From contig OY756139.1 in NCBI GenBank assembly GCA_963576785.1, positions 3,472,001 through 3,536,000 on the forward strand: 64,000 nt of DNA, given 5' to 3'. The notes below the pieces were generated by a model. That model was given only the letters and a program-made list of their open reading frames with translations. It did no database searches and was not told the origin of the DNA. The stretch's first letter is position 1, and every line of letters begins with the position of its first letter. The stretch comes from Chlorophyllum brunneum (taxonomy: Eukaryota > Basidiomycota > Agaricomycetes > Agaricales > Agaricaceae). The translations under genes and the position numbers were made by a program. Shown one piece after another: positions 48,136-59,726 of this stretch.

Positions 48136-48212
48136 CCGATTTGACGAAAGATAAAGATAATCCCTTTTTAATTTTATATTCTCTAGTTCTGACGACTGGG
48201 GAAAGGGAAGAG

Positions 48213-48267
48213 GTAGTAAGTTTTCAGTCTGAAAACGTTTCCGGTTTGTTCTAATGATGATCTGTAG
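48213..48267 (+). other. Probable 5' UTR intron of FGAM synthase
   Basis: GTAGTAAGTT at the start, a TTCTAATGATG branch-like site and CTGTAG at the end define a 55-nt intron ending 3 nt before the start codon. Length and signals match the coding introns of this window. No coding sequence precedes it. Confidence 0.6.
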
Positions 48268-48270
48268 ACA

Positions 48271-51200
48271 ATGCTCATCCTCCTGGGATCGTCATCCATC
48301 TCGAAACCCAAACGTGATGCACTCTTGCAAAATATTCAGAAAACAACTTCGGTAGTGGTTTCCGTCGACGCCGTTTGGGTACACCTTGTGAAATGCAGGA
48401 CGGCAGAGCTAGAGGCGGAATTGACGGCTACCACTTCTTCGTTTCGGAAGATTCTCGATCAGCTGTTGGCTTATGGAGACAATACCCAATTACCATCAAC
48501 CTCCGAGTCCTTAACCAATGGAACGAATGTTGCCTACGTTATTCCAAGACCAGGTTCTATATCCCCTTGGTCAAGCAAAGCTACCGATATTGCTGGGTTG
48601 TGTAACCTCGGTTCACACATTGAACGACTCGAACGTGGCGTCGTATATGTTTTCACCACTTCCAATAATCAGCTTCTCACCTCCACCGATCTATCCAAAT
48701 TTTCAAACCTTATTCATGATCGTATGACTCAAATTGTTCAACTTTCTCCTCCTGAAGAAAACATCCTTTTCGCACACCATGAACCTCGACCTCTCGTTAC
48801 TGTCAATCTTCAATCTAATATTCAAGCTGATGCGAAATTGAAACTTGCAATTGCGAATAAAGAACTTGGTTTGGCGCTAGCACCGGATGAGATTGATTAT
48901 CTCGTCGATGCGTATATATTTGGTTCAAATCCAATAGGAAGAAATCCAACCGATGCGGAATTGTTCATGTTCGCTCAAGTCAATTCTGAACATTGCCGTC
49001 ATAAAATTTTCAATGCTTCCTGGACGATCGATAATCAACTTCTCGATTCGACGCTTTTTCAAATGATTCGGAATACCGAAAAGATCAGTGGTACGGGTAC
49101 TATATCTGCGTATTCTGATAATGCTGCTGTTCTTGAAGGACATCCTGCTCCAAGGTTTTCTGTTGGGAAAGGTTATGAAAAAGGACCTAATCCCGGTCTT
49201 GATTATCTTTATCAATCACGCGAAGAGAATATGCCTATTCTTATCAAAGTCGAGACGCATAATCATCCTACGGCCGTTTCACCATATCCAGGCGCAGCTA
49301 CAGGTTCTGGAGGTGAAATTCGTGATGAAGGAGCTGTAGGACGTGGTTCGAAACCAAAAGCTGGTCTAGCAGGATTCACAGTATCCAATCTCCTCATTCC
49401 GGGGTTTGAACAACCTTGGGAAACAGATTTCGGTCGTCCATCACATATCGCTTCTGCTTTGGATATCATGCTCGAAGGTCCCATCGGTGCCAGCGCGTTT
49501 AATAACGAATTCGGTCGTCCGGCTTTAACGGGATATTTTCGTACTTTCTCGGAAAGGATTCCGATTTCGGTTGATGGGACGAAATGTGAGGTTCGAGGGT
49601 ATCATAAACCAATTATGATCGCAGGTGGATATGGGAATGCCAGACCTCAATTTGCCAAAAAATCACCGTTTAGGGCGGGAGCGAAGATTGTTCTGCTTGG
49701 TGGACCGGGATTATTGATTGGGTTAGGTGGAGGAGCGGCGTCGAGTCAAATTTCAGGTGCTAGTTCGGCGGAATTGGACTTTGCTTCGGTGCAGAGGGAG
49801 AATGCGGAGATGCAGAGGAGATGTCAGCAAGTTATTGAAGCTTGTGTGAGTCTTGATGAAAATCCGATTCAGAGTATTCATGATGTTGGTGCTGGTGGGT
49901 TGTCGAATGCTTTACCGGAATTGGTACATGATTCGGGACTTGGAGCGAGGTTTGAGATTAGGGATGTTTTGGTTGGGGATATGTCGATGTCGCCGATGGA
50001 GATTTGGTGCAATGAGAGTCAGGAGAGGTATGTGCTTGCGATTAGTGAAGAGGGGATTGGAGAGTTTGAGAGGATTGCAAAGAGGGAGAGGTGTCCGTTT
50101 TCGGTTGTTGGTGTTGCGACGGAGGAGGAAGATTTGGTTGTGACTGATAGGTTGTTGGGTGGAGATGTGATTAGGTTGAAGATGAATACGTTGTTTGGAA
50201 AGCCACCTAGGATGTCGAGGAAGGATGTGCGTAGGGTGATCGAGAGGCCTGGGTTTGACGAGTCTCTTGCGGCGTACCTTCCTTCTTCGGTGTCGACTCT
50301 TCGGGATCGGTTGGACCAGGCTGTACAGAGGGTTCTGCGACTTCCTTCCGTAGGATCCAAATCCTTCCTAATCACTATTGGTGATCGTACGATTACAGGA
50401 CTAGTCGCTCGCGACCAAATGGTTGGACCTTGGCAAGTCCCCGTCGCGGATGTTGCCGTTACTCGTTCATCATATGGGTTCAATACCATCACTGGCGAAG
50501 CAATGGCCATGGGCGAACGTACCCCTCTCGCACTCTTAAACGCAGCTGCTTCAGCACGTATGACCGTAGCTGAATCATTAACCAATATTGCCGCTTCTTC
50601 CATCACCGATATCTCTCGTATCAAGCTTAGCGCTAATTGGATGTGCGCTGCATCAAAGGAAGGTGAAGGTGCAGCTTTGTATGAAGCTGTACAAGCGATT
50701 GGTATGGAACTTTGTCCTGCGTTGGGTGTGGGCATTCCTGTGGGTAAGGATTCGATGTCGATGTCGATGAGATGGAGGGATGGGGAAGAGCAGAAGGAAG
50801 TTAGTGCTCCGTTGTCGTTGATTGTCACTGCTTTCGCTCCTGTAAAGGATGTGAGGAAGACATGGACACCTCAGTTACGCACGGATGTGGGCGGACCTAC
50901 GGTGTTGGTGTTCTTTGATTTGGCTGGTGGATATGCGAGGATGGGAGGCTCGGCTTTGACACAGGTGTTTAAGGAGGTTGGGACCAGTCCGCCGGATGTG
51001 GAGGATCCAGCGGTCGTGAAGGCGTTCTTCCGGGGTTGTCAAGAGGTGAAGGTCAAGGAACCCGGACTAGTTTTGGCGTATCATGATCGCTCGGATGGTG
51101 GTTTGTTCACGACGATTGTGGAGATGTGTTTTGCAGGACGTGTTGGTGCAGAGATCTCGTTGGATGCTCTACATTCTCAGGAAAGTCCGGTCGCGGTATT

Positions 51201-52347
51201 GTTCAATGAGGAACTGGGAGCCGTTTTTCAAATCAAGGAATCGGAGATTCAGAAATTGTCGAGTGTGTTCGTTGGTGTTGGGTTCCCTTCAACGTCTATC
51301 CATGTGTTAGGGCGCGTCAATACCGGTGGCGATCAAACCATTTCCATCATTCATGGTGGTGAAACAATATTCACTGCCCATCGTGCCGACCTCCAGCAGG
51401 CATGGGCGGAGACGTCTTACCGTATGCAAACGATTCGTGATGACGCAGCGGCCGCGAAGGAAGAATTCGATCTCATTAAAGACGAAACCCACAGTGGCTT
51501 GCACTATGACCTCACCTTCACCTACGAACCCTCTCGAAACCTTTTCCGTCGTCCCAAGGTTGCCATCCTTCGTGAACAGGGTGTCAATGGTCAGGTTGAG
51601 ATGGCCTGGTCGTTTACCGCGGCAGGGTTCGATGCTGTCGACGTTCATATGTCCGATATCCTCAGTGGCGCCGTTTCCCTGGGTGACTTCCGCGGTCTCG
51701 CCGCATGCGGTGGATTCTCCTATGGTGATGTCCTAGGCGCCGGTAAAGGTTGGGCTCACTCTGCTTTACTGAATCATACTGCTCGCAAGGAATTCGTCGA
51801 CTTCTTCAATCGTCATAACACGTTTGCCCTCGGGGTTTGCAACGGCTGTCAATTCCTCAGTCATCTCCGGGAGATTATTCCCGGTGCCCAAGACTGGCCC
51901 GATTTTAAACCGAATCGTAGTGAAAGATTTGAAGGTCGTGTGTCGATGGTGGAGATTATTGATAACGAAGTCACGAAAAAGTCACCTTTCCTCTCGCATA
52001 TGGCGGGATCCAGATTACCCGTCGCTGTAGCGCATGGTGAAGGCCGTGCATCGTTTTCCCGGGAAAATCAGATGAAAACGTTAGAGACTCGAGGCCTCGT
52101 TGCGGTGCGGTATGTGGATTCGAAGGGAACACCGACGGAAGTATATCCTTTGAACCCGAATGGGAGTCCAGGAGGTGTAACAGGGGTGCAAACTCCGGAC
52201 GGGCGGGTGTTGGCGCTGATGCCTCACCCGGAGCGAGTTGTAACATTGGAGAGTAATAGTTGGTATCCGCCTGAGTTTGCTGACGCATGGAAGGGAGTTG
52301 GGCCTTGGTTTAGACTTTTCCAAAACGCCAGGGTATGGTGTGGATAA
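48271..52347 (+). CDS. ADE6: Phosphoribosylformylglycinamidine synthase
   Basis: One uninterrupted 1358-residue frame, the usual length of the eukaryotic single-chain enzyme. It catalyses step four of purine synthesis: FGAR + ATP + glutamine to FGAM, in the cytosol. Domains in order: N-terminal PurS-like region; PurL linker; two AIR-synthase-like halves with VETHNHPTAVSPYPGAATG and SIHDVGAGGLSNALPELVHD motifs; and a C-terminal class I glutamine amidotransferase domain with nucleophile Cys1190 in GVCNGCQF and the His1319/Glu1321 pair in MPHPERV. All motifs are intact. The gene lacks coding introns, unlike its neighbours, but a 5' UTR intron is likely. A bZIP-type palindrome lies upstream. Yeast name ADE6 is used for the orthologue. 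Confidence 0.97.
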   Translation: MLILLGSSSISKPKRDALLQNIQKTTSVVVSVDAVWVHLVKCRTAELEAELTATTSSFRKILDQLLAYGDNTQLPSTSESLTNGTNVAYVIPRPGSISPWSSKATDIAGLCNLGSHIERLERGVVYVFTTSNNQLLTSTDLSKFSNLIHDRMTQIVQLSPPEENILFAHHEPRPLVTVNLQSNIQADAKLKLAIANKELGLALAPDEIDYLVDAYIFGSNPIGRNPTDAELFMFAQVNSEHCRHKIFNASWTIDNQLLDSTLFQMIRNTEKISGTGTISAYSDNAAVLEGHPAPRFSVGKGYEKGPNPGLDYLYQSREENMPILIKVETHNHPTAVSPYPGAATGSGGEIRDEGAVGRGSKPKAGLAGFTVSNLLIPGFEQPWETDFGRPSHIASALDIMLEGPIGASAFNNEFGRPALTGYFRTFSERIPISVDGTKCEVRGYHKPIMIAGGYGNARPQFAKKSPFRAGAKIVLLGGPGLLIGLGGGAASSQISGASSAELDFASVQRENAEMQRRCQQVIEACVSLDENPIQSIHDVGAGGLSNALPELVHDSGLGARFEIRDVLVGDMSMSPMEIWCNESQERYVLAISEEGIGEFERIAKRERCPFSVVGVATEEEDLVVTDRLLGGDVIRLKMNTLFGKPPRMSRKDVRRVIERPGFDESLAAYLPSSVSTLRDRLDQAVQRVLRLPSVGSKSFLITIGDRTITGLVARDQMVGPWQVPVADVAVTRSSYGFNTITGEAMAMGERTPLALLNAAASARMTVAESLTNIAASSITDISRIKLSANWMCAASKEGEGAALYEAVQAIGMELCPALGVGIPVGKDSMSMSMRWRDGEEQKEVSAPLSLIVTAFAPVKDVRKTWTPQLRTDVGGPTVLVFFDLAGGYARMGGSALTQVFKEVGTSPPDVEDPAVVKAFFRGCQEVKVKEPGLVLAYHDRSDGGLFTTIVEMCFAGRVGAEISLDALHSQESPVAVLFNEELGAVFQIKESEIQKLSSVFVGVGFPSTSIHVLGRVNTGGDQTISIIHGGETIFTAHRADLQQAWAETSYRMQTIRDDAAAAKEEFDLIKDETHSGLHYDLTFTYEPSRNLFRRPKVAILREQGVNGQVEMAWSFTAAGFDAVDVHMSDILSGAVSLGDFRGLAACGGFSYGDVLGAGKGWAHSALLNHTARKEFVDFFNRHNTFALGVCNGCQFLSHLREIIPGAQDWPDFKPNRSERFEGRVSMVEIIDNEVTKKSPFLSHMAGSRLPVAVAHGEGRASFSRENQMKTLETRGLVAVRYVDSKGTPTEVYPLNPNGSPGGVTGVQTPDGRVLALMPHPERVVTLESNSWYPPEFADAWKGVGPWFRLFQNARVWCG

Positions 52348-52497
52348 TTATTGGTATTGTTATGTCTTTTCCGGAATATTGTACAAACTATAGAAGTAAG
52401 AAGCGTTCCCGCAAACCTAAAACTGTGCCGGAGGGTAGATCGTGATTGTCTCAGGCTTTTTTTTTTCGCCATGAAATTTTGATCAAACTTTGCAACT

Positions 52498-52570
52498 TCC
52501 TTCTTAGCTCAGTTGGTAGAGCGCGTCACTAGTAATGACGAGGTCAGTCGTTCGAGTCGGCTAGAAGGAA
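52498..52570 (+). tRNA. tRNA-Thr (AGT)
   Basis: A 73-nt cloverleaf: acceptor TCCTTCT/AGAAGGA with one discriminator base, D-arm GCTCAGTTGGTAGAGC, anticodon stem CGTCA/TGACG with anticodon AGT, and T-arm AGTCG/CGGCT with TTCGAGT loop. No intron. It lies 150 bp after the FGAM synthase stop. Confidence 0.94.
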
Positions 52571-53925
52571 ATTCAGCATTCGTTTGACCTCTTGTTTTGG
52601 TCTGCATCACACCAAATTCTCTGCTTCTGGGCTGTCTGCTCCACACCAATCTACTAGCTAGATAAAACTTCCTGAGAATACTCTTTATACTTTATTTAGC
52701 ATATAAAGAGGCTGAACCGACGAGTTAACCTACATCTTCCCTGGAGCTCGATTTCCTCCTCAAATCACTCATACACACTCTTCATGAAGGGTTCGTTCTT
52801 CGCTGTTCTCGTTTCTGTCGTTGTCACTAATACAGATCGCCCCTACCCCCCAGGGTGGTGTTCAAGGTCTTACCAGGCCTCTCTCACCTGGTGGTCTCGG
52901 GGGTATTTTTGGTGCCCTGATTGGCGGGTAGTACCTCCGGTGGCACTGCCTGTACCGGCGCTTGTCCCTGTCCCTGAGCACAACTAATGCGGATGACGTT
53001 GCAGCTGGCTCCACCGAGAGACAGGCGAACATTGGCGCCGCGGTCGGTACAGCTACCCAGGCTATTGGTCATGCACCCCCATCCTTGGTCGATGCTGCGG
53101 GCGAACTTATAGGAACGGACGTTGGTGGGACTACTGGAGGGGTGAGGCGGTGCCCGAGGCCTGAGAACTCGGCAGGCAATCGTTTGGATCATACGTATCA
53201 TGACGATTCAGTCCGCTTTTCTTTCGTACTCTACAAGGTGACATTGGAAAGTCGCGATTTATAACTTACTAAAACAAATTCGTCTCTCCATTACTGGTTG
53301 TACCATACTCCCTATGGTCCCTGTTTTCTCCATATACCCTCGGTATTATATAGGATTTGGAACTTTTTATCGATTGATATACATTGACCCCACAACACCA
53401 GAACTACGCCTGATATGTCCTCTTGCTAACTGGAGAAAGACCTAGGGTGGCAGCCACATATGAAAGGCGTACGTAGGTGAAGGCGATATACGCACAACTA
53501 TGCAGGGTTAGAATGACCAGCGAAAAATCAACAAGCGCTTACAAGTGAGGTACCTATGATGAACACGGCATCAGACAATTCGTTCTACTACCTCCATTTT
53601 TCGGGCTCGTTTACATGTATCTCCAGGTTGCGAAACCTTGGGTCTGGGGAAACCAAACATTTAGGGTGACGGGCTCTGTGATATCGCACGATAGGGTTGG
53701 GATCGTATTCAAGGCGCCACACCTCCGAACAAATATATCTCCAATTCTTTGTCCTGAGTAAAGCATACCTGATGTCAAGTTGTAATTCCAATGCGCGTGG
53801 GTCGCGTTGGCGGACCCGGGGCGGGATCCTCTCGGGGGGCCAAGTTATTCGAATGATCTATATATCATATTACACCGGTTTTCCCCACCGATTTGCAGAG
53901 TCAACTCTATGTGAACTACAATATT
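52571..53925. other. Intergenic with a possible decayed secreted-protein gene
   Basis: A TATA-like element (CATATAAAG near 52698) is followed 80 bp later by an ATG (52784) whose first 16 codons look like a signal peptide (MKGSFFAVLVSVVVTN). After that the reading frame loses sense: a Gly-rich run (QGGVQGLTRPLSPGGLGG) is in another frame, and a later Ala/Gly-rich stretch (52962-53264) in a third. No splice model joins them. This may be a small secreted-protein gene broken by indels, or chance. The rest, 53265-53925, shows nothing. Confidence 0.3.
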
Positions 53926-55223
53926 CTAGGAAACAGCAAGTTTGTTTACAAAATGCCGGGCAGGGATACTAGGCAGCGCCTTCCTATCTGGTAAAACCAT
54001 CCTTGTGCGTGCCTCTGGAGTCATCATCACATCTTTGCTGTAATATTCTGCCCATAGTTGGCCGTCGACTAAATAAGGATTCACGAGCAGGAAGCGGGAA
54101 AACTCTTCACCAAGATCTTCTTCATTCGCAGTGTTGCCATGGGTCATATTCTGAATACCAAAATGCACCATTTGGATCCAAAAGTAAGTCATTGTTGTGT
54201 GATAGGTACGTCCCGTCGTTTGTGAACCTTTGCTTTCGGAAATATATTTCTGGATGCCTTTGAAGATCATATCTTTGCCTACATACAGATTAGTAATTTC
54301 ACGGTTAGAGTTGGCAGGATCCAATACCTTTCTGTCTTCCATGTAACTTCAAAATCAGAAAAGCAAGTCGGATATGTGTATAGTGATCCCACTGCGGGAG
54401 AGCGACTTGGTTAAACTGAGCTAAGAACTCTTCTGGTGCAGAGTCTCCTTCAATGCGACCCAACCACTCGTTCAACTTTTGTGCCAGATTCCCCGGTGAA
54501 CGTACATTCGCTTGATAAGGCAAAACTTGCGGTTTCGAGTCGATTAACTGTGGTAACTCGGTACCACCAGAATGTGAGATGGGAATCGCGAGTTTTAACC
54601 AATCAAAAGCTTGTGGTATCCCACTTTCTGGTTTTAAGCCATGAACGAGGGATGTCGGATATACAGCAGCAATCTTCCCTCGAATGATATCATAAAACAT
54701 ACTCCTGATCTCGTCAATAGGTCGAGCACCCGGTAAATCTTGTTTATTGGCCAAACTGCGAATACGAACGGAATCAGTTCTAAGTCATCACTATCCCAAG
54801 CCTACACACTTACATTAAGATAGGCATTGTTTTTGATTTTAGACTGGATACAAGATGTTGAAGATACTCACAACTCTCACTCATTCGTTCTTTATCCGCA
54901 CTATCAACCATCCACACCAACGCATCTCCTTCTCGAAGATACATCTCCATCAAACTCAACATATGCCTATTCATTCCACACCCAATACCAAAATCCCAAC
55001 CTATCATCAATATTTGACTTTTCGATTCGGGAGACGTAGTGTAGCTGGGGGGAATAAACCCTTCAACATTGATTCCAATCGTTGGAACGACAGTGGTAAA
55101 TTCTCTATGTTTGAGAAGATAGAGAAGACTGGTTTTGCCGCTATAGTCGATACCGAAAAAGTTGATACGGCAGTGAGAGCCGGAATGAAAGTAGCGGTTG
55201 ATAAATTGGTTGATGAAGGACAT
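53926..55223 (-). CDS. Arf-like small GTPase domain fused to unknown C-terminal domain
   Basis: Three exons on the minus strand (54814-55223, 54328-54755, 53926-54278; introns 58 and 49 nt) give 396 residues. Residues 1-190 are an Arf/Arl-type GTPase: P-loop GIDYSGKT at 24-31, switch I Thr48, NKQD at 140-143, then the helix region ending in YPTSLVHG. Switch II reads WDFGIG instead of WDxGGQ, so the catalytic Gln is missing, and there is no Gly2 for myristoylation, so classical Arf membrane cycling is doubtful. Residues 200-396 form a second domain, with a helix-rich block (WDHYTHIRLAFLILKLHGR, TYHTTMTYFWIQMVHFGIQ, FLLVNPYLVDGQLWAEYYS). I recall similar fusions in agaricomycetes but cannot name the domain. 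It may be a GTP-binding scaffold. Confidence 0.8.
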
Positions 55224-56083
55224 TGTTGGTTGGAAGATACGACTTTGATTTAAATCGTGTTCTAATTTGATTTTGTCGTGTCAGCTGCGGACACAAGTCA
55301 TATATTTCTGACACAGTCAACGTGTTCCTGTCAATAACCCATTCATCAACACAAACCCAGCTGCGTAAATTCAATCAACCGCAAACGAAGCATTCACGTT
55401 CATTTCCAACGTGAAAAAAATTTATCCTCAACCCCAAATAACATGTATGAAAACACGAAATCAGGTCACCTTCAATTTCCTCATCACAAGATATTTATAA
55501 AAAAAATTATAAACACACAAGAAAAAAAATTTGTTGGTAGGACAGGGAAGAGGGGATAATGAGACGCAAAAAAAATCTGTTTCAAGAAAGAAGAAAAAAT
55601 AATTGCGGGAATGCATCATATAACACAAGTGATCAATGGACAATAGTCTCATTCAAAAAACCAAAGCAAAAAAAAGAGCAACGACCAAAAAAAAAACACA
55701 AGCATCGAATCAAATTCATCCAGTTTTCATTTTAAATTTTTTCTTTATCTAAAAAAAAACTAAACTGCGAAGCAAAGTTGAATCACAAGCGCATATACTT
55801 GTAATATATACACTTGAAGTACTGGGAATCGATAGAGTGGCATTGTCGCAGCAACCAATGCGAATCCGGCTTCATGACGTTTCATCAGCGCTGTTGAAAA
55901 AGTTGTTGTTGAGGTGGTGGTTGAATGAAGAATCGAAGAAGAATCCAAATGCGAGCGAGGGTCGTCAAGAGATGGGATGATAACAAACGAGGAAGAAGGA
56001 TCATCTAGCGTTTCGGCAATAACGGTATGTGTATCTTTATGAAGTTTTCGTGTGTCGCCAAAGGCATTGCTGCCGTCATTGAG
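55224..56083. other. A/T-rich intergenic region
   Basis: Contains many A and T tracts (55480-55760) and no coding frame of note. It spans the promoter of the Arf-like gene on one side and the 3' end of the BCS1-like gene on the other. Poly(A) signals on the minus strand are likely here but not distinct. Confidence 0.5.
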
Positions 56084-58900
56084 TCACGCTTCGCTCCACT
56101 CCGAAGTAGATTCCGGTTGCGACACACTCTCATCTTCACCATCACTCTCCTCTTGCAACGTCACATCATCATCCTTCTTCTCCTCCTCCCCCACATCCTT
56201 TCCCCCAGATTCAACTACCGCGGTAGTGGAAGCGGCTTCTTTATCCAAAGCCTCCTGCGCAAGTCTCTCAATTTCCTTCTTCTTCCTCTCCTCCTCTTTT
56301 TCTCTCAACTGCTGTCTCATCCTCTCAAGTTCCTCTTCTTTCTCCTTTTCTGCGAGACGTTGCTTAACTCTTTCAAGCTCAGCCTCCTTTTTCTTGAGCT
56401 CTCGCTCCTCTTTATCTTTCTCCAACGCAGCTTTACGACGTCTCTCCCGCTATAATAATGATGATGAGTTCGAGTGATGAAGAAAATTATCCGAACAGAA
56501 GAAAACGTACTGCAGCTTTCTCCCTCTGCTCCCTAGCATCCTTCTCCTTCTTTAGCCTCTCCCGCATCTGACGCTCCTTCTCCACCCACTCAACAACACC
56601 ATTCGCAGCAGCCTCAGGCTGCGACTTATTCTTAAGCAAATCTAAAAAAAGTCTCAATAACTAAAATTCACGAAAAAAAAAAAATCGTAACTCACAGCCT
56701 TGAAGCGCAGCAACGGAAAACTCTTCCTCCGGAATCCCATCCGCAAACTTCTTAGCAAGTTCATTCAAAGCTGCCTTATCTAAAGGCACCGCTGAGTGCC
56801 TGCTTTTCAGCACGCTCTCCGTAGGTGGAGGCGGGCGGTACGCAGTGTTCGACGCACCAAATTGCTCCGACTCATTGAATTTGTTGATGATACTGTTGTT
56901 ATTACTAGTCGAAGTCTTGCCGATTGCAGGTTCAGCAGGAGCTGGCGTAGATGGCGTGATAGGTTCCTCGGAATCAGATCCACCAAAGGGAGTAAGTCGG
57001 GATGTTGCGGAAGATGCGAGAGACCATATGGATGATACACCAGAGGTTAAACTCGAAGGTGAGGGAGAGGCTGGAGGAGAGGAAAGTGCAAATGCAGATA
57101 GAGGTGTAGATGGAGTAGGTGGAGTAGCGATAAATGATTGAGGTCGAGAGGGTCTTGTAGAAGAAGAATTTGAACTAGGACCCTCGTTAACCTCAACCTT
57201 CAGGTCGACATCCTCAAGTTCAGCCTCATCAATAGGAACTTCATCCTCGGCACAAGGGAAGAAATTCCGGAAAAGAGCTTCGGCCTGCCATCTGCTCGCA
57301 TTACGGAATTCAATCCATACATCCATTCTTCCAGGTCTTGATAATGCCGGATCGAGACGTTCGAGATGATTGGTAGTTGCGAATAATAGACGACCTTCTG
57401 CTGCGGCAACACCGTCAAGAGCGTTAAGAAGACCACTAAGGCTGAGAGTGTTGACATCGCTAAGGTGATCACGACGCCTACGAAGCGAAGGACCAGCCGC
57501 CTTTTCTCCATTCTCACCATCCTTCTTTTCTTTATCTTTGTCATCGTCAAGTCCCGAATCATCTCGGCTCGTACTACGTGTAAAAGCTGCATCGAGATCC
57601 TCTAAAAGGACAACACAACGAGCAGGTACACGTCCCATAAGAGTTGTAAGAGTGGAATCTGATATCCATGATGCGGAGAGTGAGACGACATAGATGTCAA
57701 GTTGGATAGCACCTGCTAGAGCGTGAATGAGAGAGGATTTGCCGGATCCTGGGACACCGTGAAGGAGGTAACCACGTCGGAAGGGAATACCACGATCAGC
57801 ATACCACTGTCAATGAGTGGGTTAGTGGATATGTCAAAAGAAAAACCACGGTTGGGAGAGGCGTATAACCGCCGGAAAGGGCACGGAAAAGCGAGGTCGG
57901 AGAAAAGTGACGTGGACGTTGTGACATCGTGACAAGTGGCAAGGGGATCACGGCAACATATGTGGGGTCAATAGACATACCTTCTCAGAACGGAGAAAAT
58001 CCTTGGTATCTTCTAGTAGCATCTCCTTAACCCCAGGGTTTAATACAATGCTTGCCATAGGACGCTTGTGTCGCGAGTCCGTCCACCGCCATGACCCGTG
58101 AGAGTCGGCAAAGTAAATTTGGATACGGTGTATAGCTTCAGCCTCGTATTCGCGTTTAGCCTGCAAGACGAGTTGTTTGAGAATGGTGTTGGAGCGAGCA
58201 ACGACGCTAATGAGGGTAGATGTAATGAGAAACGTTGGAGTTACACGAGGACACGGACGGGTGACAATTGGGGCTGTTCTCACCTGATGGACAGCTGTTC
58301 ACACCCGTCAGGTTTGCGTCCGCGCCTGACTCGTAGCCAATGACCACGGTAAAATATGGTATGGGTGGTGTCAAAGGTGGGTTGGAAGACGACTCGAGTT
58401 TTGGGACGACCCTCAGTGTCGAACTCACTCTCGTCTTGTTCCCTTTCTTCCTCATCCCATTCATCGAAACCTGACGATGAGGAACCGCCAGGTCCGGAAG
58501 TCCGTGTTGTAGTCTCGAATTCACGAGATCTTTGCCATTCTGGTCGACGTGAGAGCCATAACATGAGCCAATCGAACGGATAATCCTCTTCGCTAAAATG
58601 GGCTGTGAGGAAGAAAGCTGTGGAGAAGGGGGCGGGCGAGGGGTGGGAGTTAGAGCGCGGAGCTATGCATGAGTCACAGTGCTGGCAGACATACAGTTCA
58701 CAAAGTGAGACCTGTGAAAACAATGTAGGGCTTAGTAGAGGTTGGACTGTTGAAAGCTGTTAAGCGTACCAAGCAGAACTGGATACTCTACGAGCGGTTT
58801 CTACGGTTCCACCAAGAACGACGAGCTTCATACCGTCAACGACGGACGAGCCACCGACGCCGCCTACGAGAGGCTGAAGGAGGGACTTGAAAGCGTCCAT
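56084..58900 (-). CDS. BCS1-like AAA ATPase with charged C-terminal coiled coil
   Basis: Seven exons on the minus strand (58770-58900, 58695-58711, 58284-58617, 57981-58206, 56696-57806, 56511-56641, 56084-56449), 771 residues in frame. Exon 2 is 17 nt. The BCS1-specific N-terminal region includes SFFLTAHFSEEDYPFDWLML and TIFYRGHWLRVRRG. AAA core: Walker A GVPGSGKS at 253-260, Walker B VVLLEDLD at 301-308, sensor FATTNHLERLDPALSRPGR. Yeast Bcs1 is the mitochondrial inner-membrane translocase for the Rieske protein; agaricomycetes have many paralogues of unknown role, and this looks like one of them. Extra features are an acidic/basic insert after Walker B (RDDSGLDDDKDKEKK), a Ser/Pro-rich linker, and a final 160 residues of Glu/Lys/Arg coiled coil (ERLKKEKDAREQREK) ending in an acidic tail. 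No clear mitochondrial presequence; the first 40 residues are weakly hydrophobic. Confidence 0.88.
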
Positions 58901-59726
58901 GAGTGTTGAGAATGAGGAATGGAGTCAGCTTGTATGATGAGCTGGCTGTTGAGGACAAAGGAGACGGTGTGGGAGCCAATGTGGCAAGACTAGTAAAATG
59001 GAAGAGAAGAGGTAAATAATGGAGTGACAGGCTGTGCAAGAATACCGAGGATGACTAGATATGTCTGCAAGGCGCTGCGGTCCCGAGTGAGTGATGTCGT
59101 CTGGGAATGACAACGAGGCAAAGGAGCAAAGTCAGTCCGTGTCACCTATGTAGCCTTTGACTCAGGGAAATCGCGCTAAATATCCCATTTAAACGCCTAC
59201 CGGAACACGGCCCGCCTAGGCCCACGCTCGCTGCCACCTCCTTTGTCTCTTGGCGTTTGTACCTTGCGGAAACTGCGCCGGTGTTCTTGTCTGGAGGGCA
59301 GGGCGCAGTGAGCGGTCGCAGCTTGGAGTCGTTGGGCGTCGCAGTCGACAGCCTTAACCGAGCGCTTATTCATTCCCGATGGGGCTAGTCACGCTTTACA
59401 ACTCCGTTCAAAACTCCGTCAAGAGAGGTGACAAGTAAACTATCAAGTGCTGCGAACTATCATCGGTATTATTAACCCCGGATTTTGGGGTCATTGAGCA
59501 TTTAGATCAATCACTGGCTATGACACAACCACATGGTTTGATATCCTCGAACTCTCCCCCTCGAACAATGGCAAAAAACTTTTTCATCCTCGTGCAGGAC
59601 CACTCCCCAAAGTCCTCACCCCCAGAAATCCTCCCTTTCACTGAGCTAGATAAGCTGTTCATCGGATCAGATAGTAGCTAAGCTCATAAACTTCATATCA
59701 CAAATCACTGCCCATCCTGTTCTGGT
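58901..59726. other. Intergenic, no gene seen
   Basis: Promoter region of the BCS1-like gene plus a stretch with C-rich blocks. No frame is supported; the two minus-strand frames at 58836-59113 are shadows of the start of the BCS1-like gene. Confidence 0.5.

Noticed and set aside
52784..53201. A hydrophobin gene on either strand.
   Set aside because: The Cys pattern of eight with paired Cys-Cys cannot be found in any single or spliced frame.
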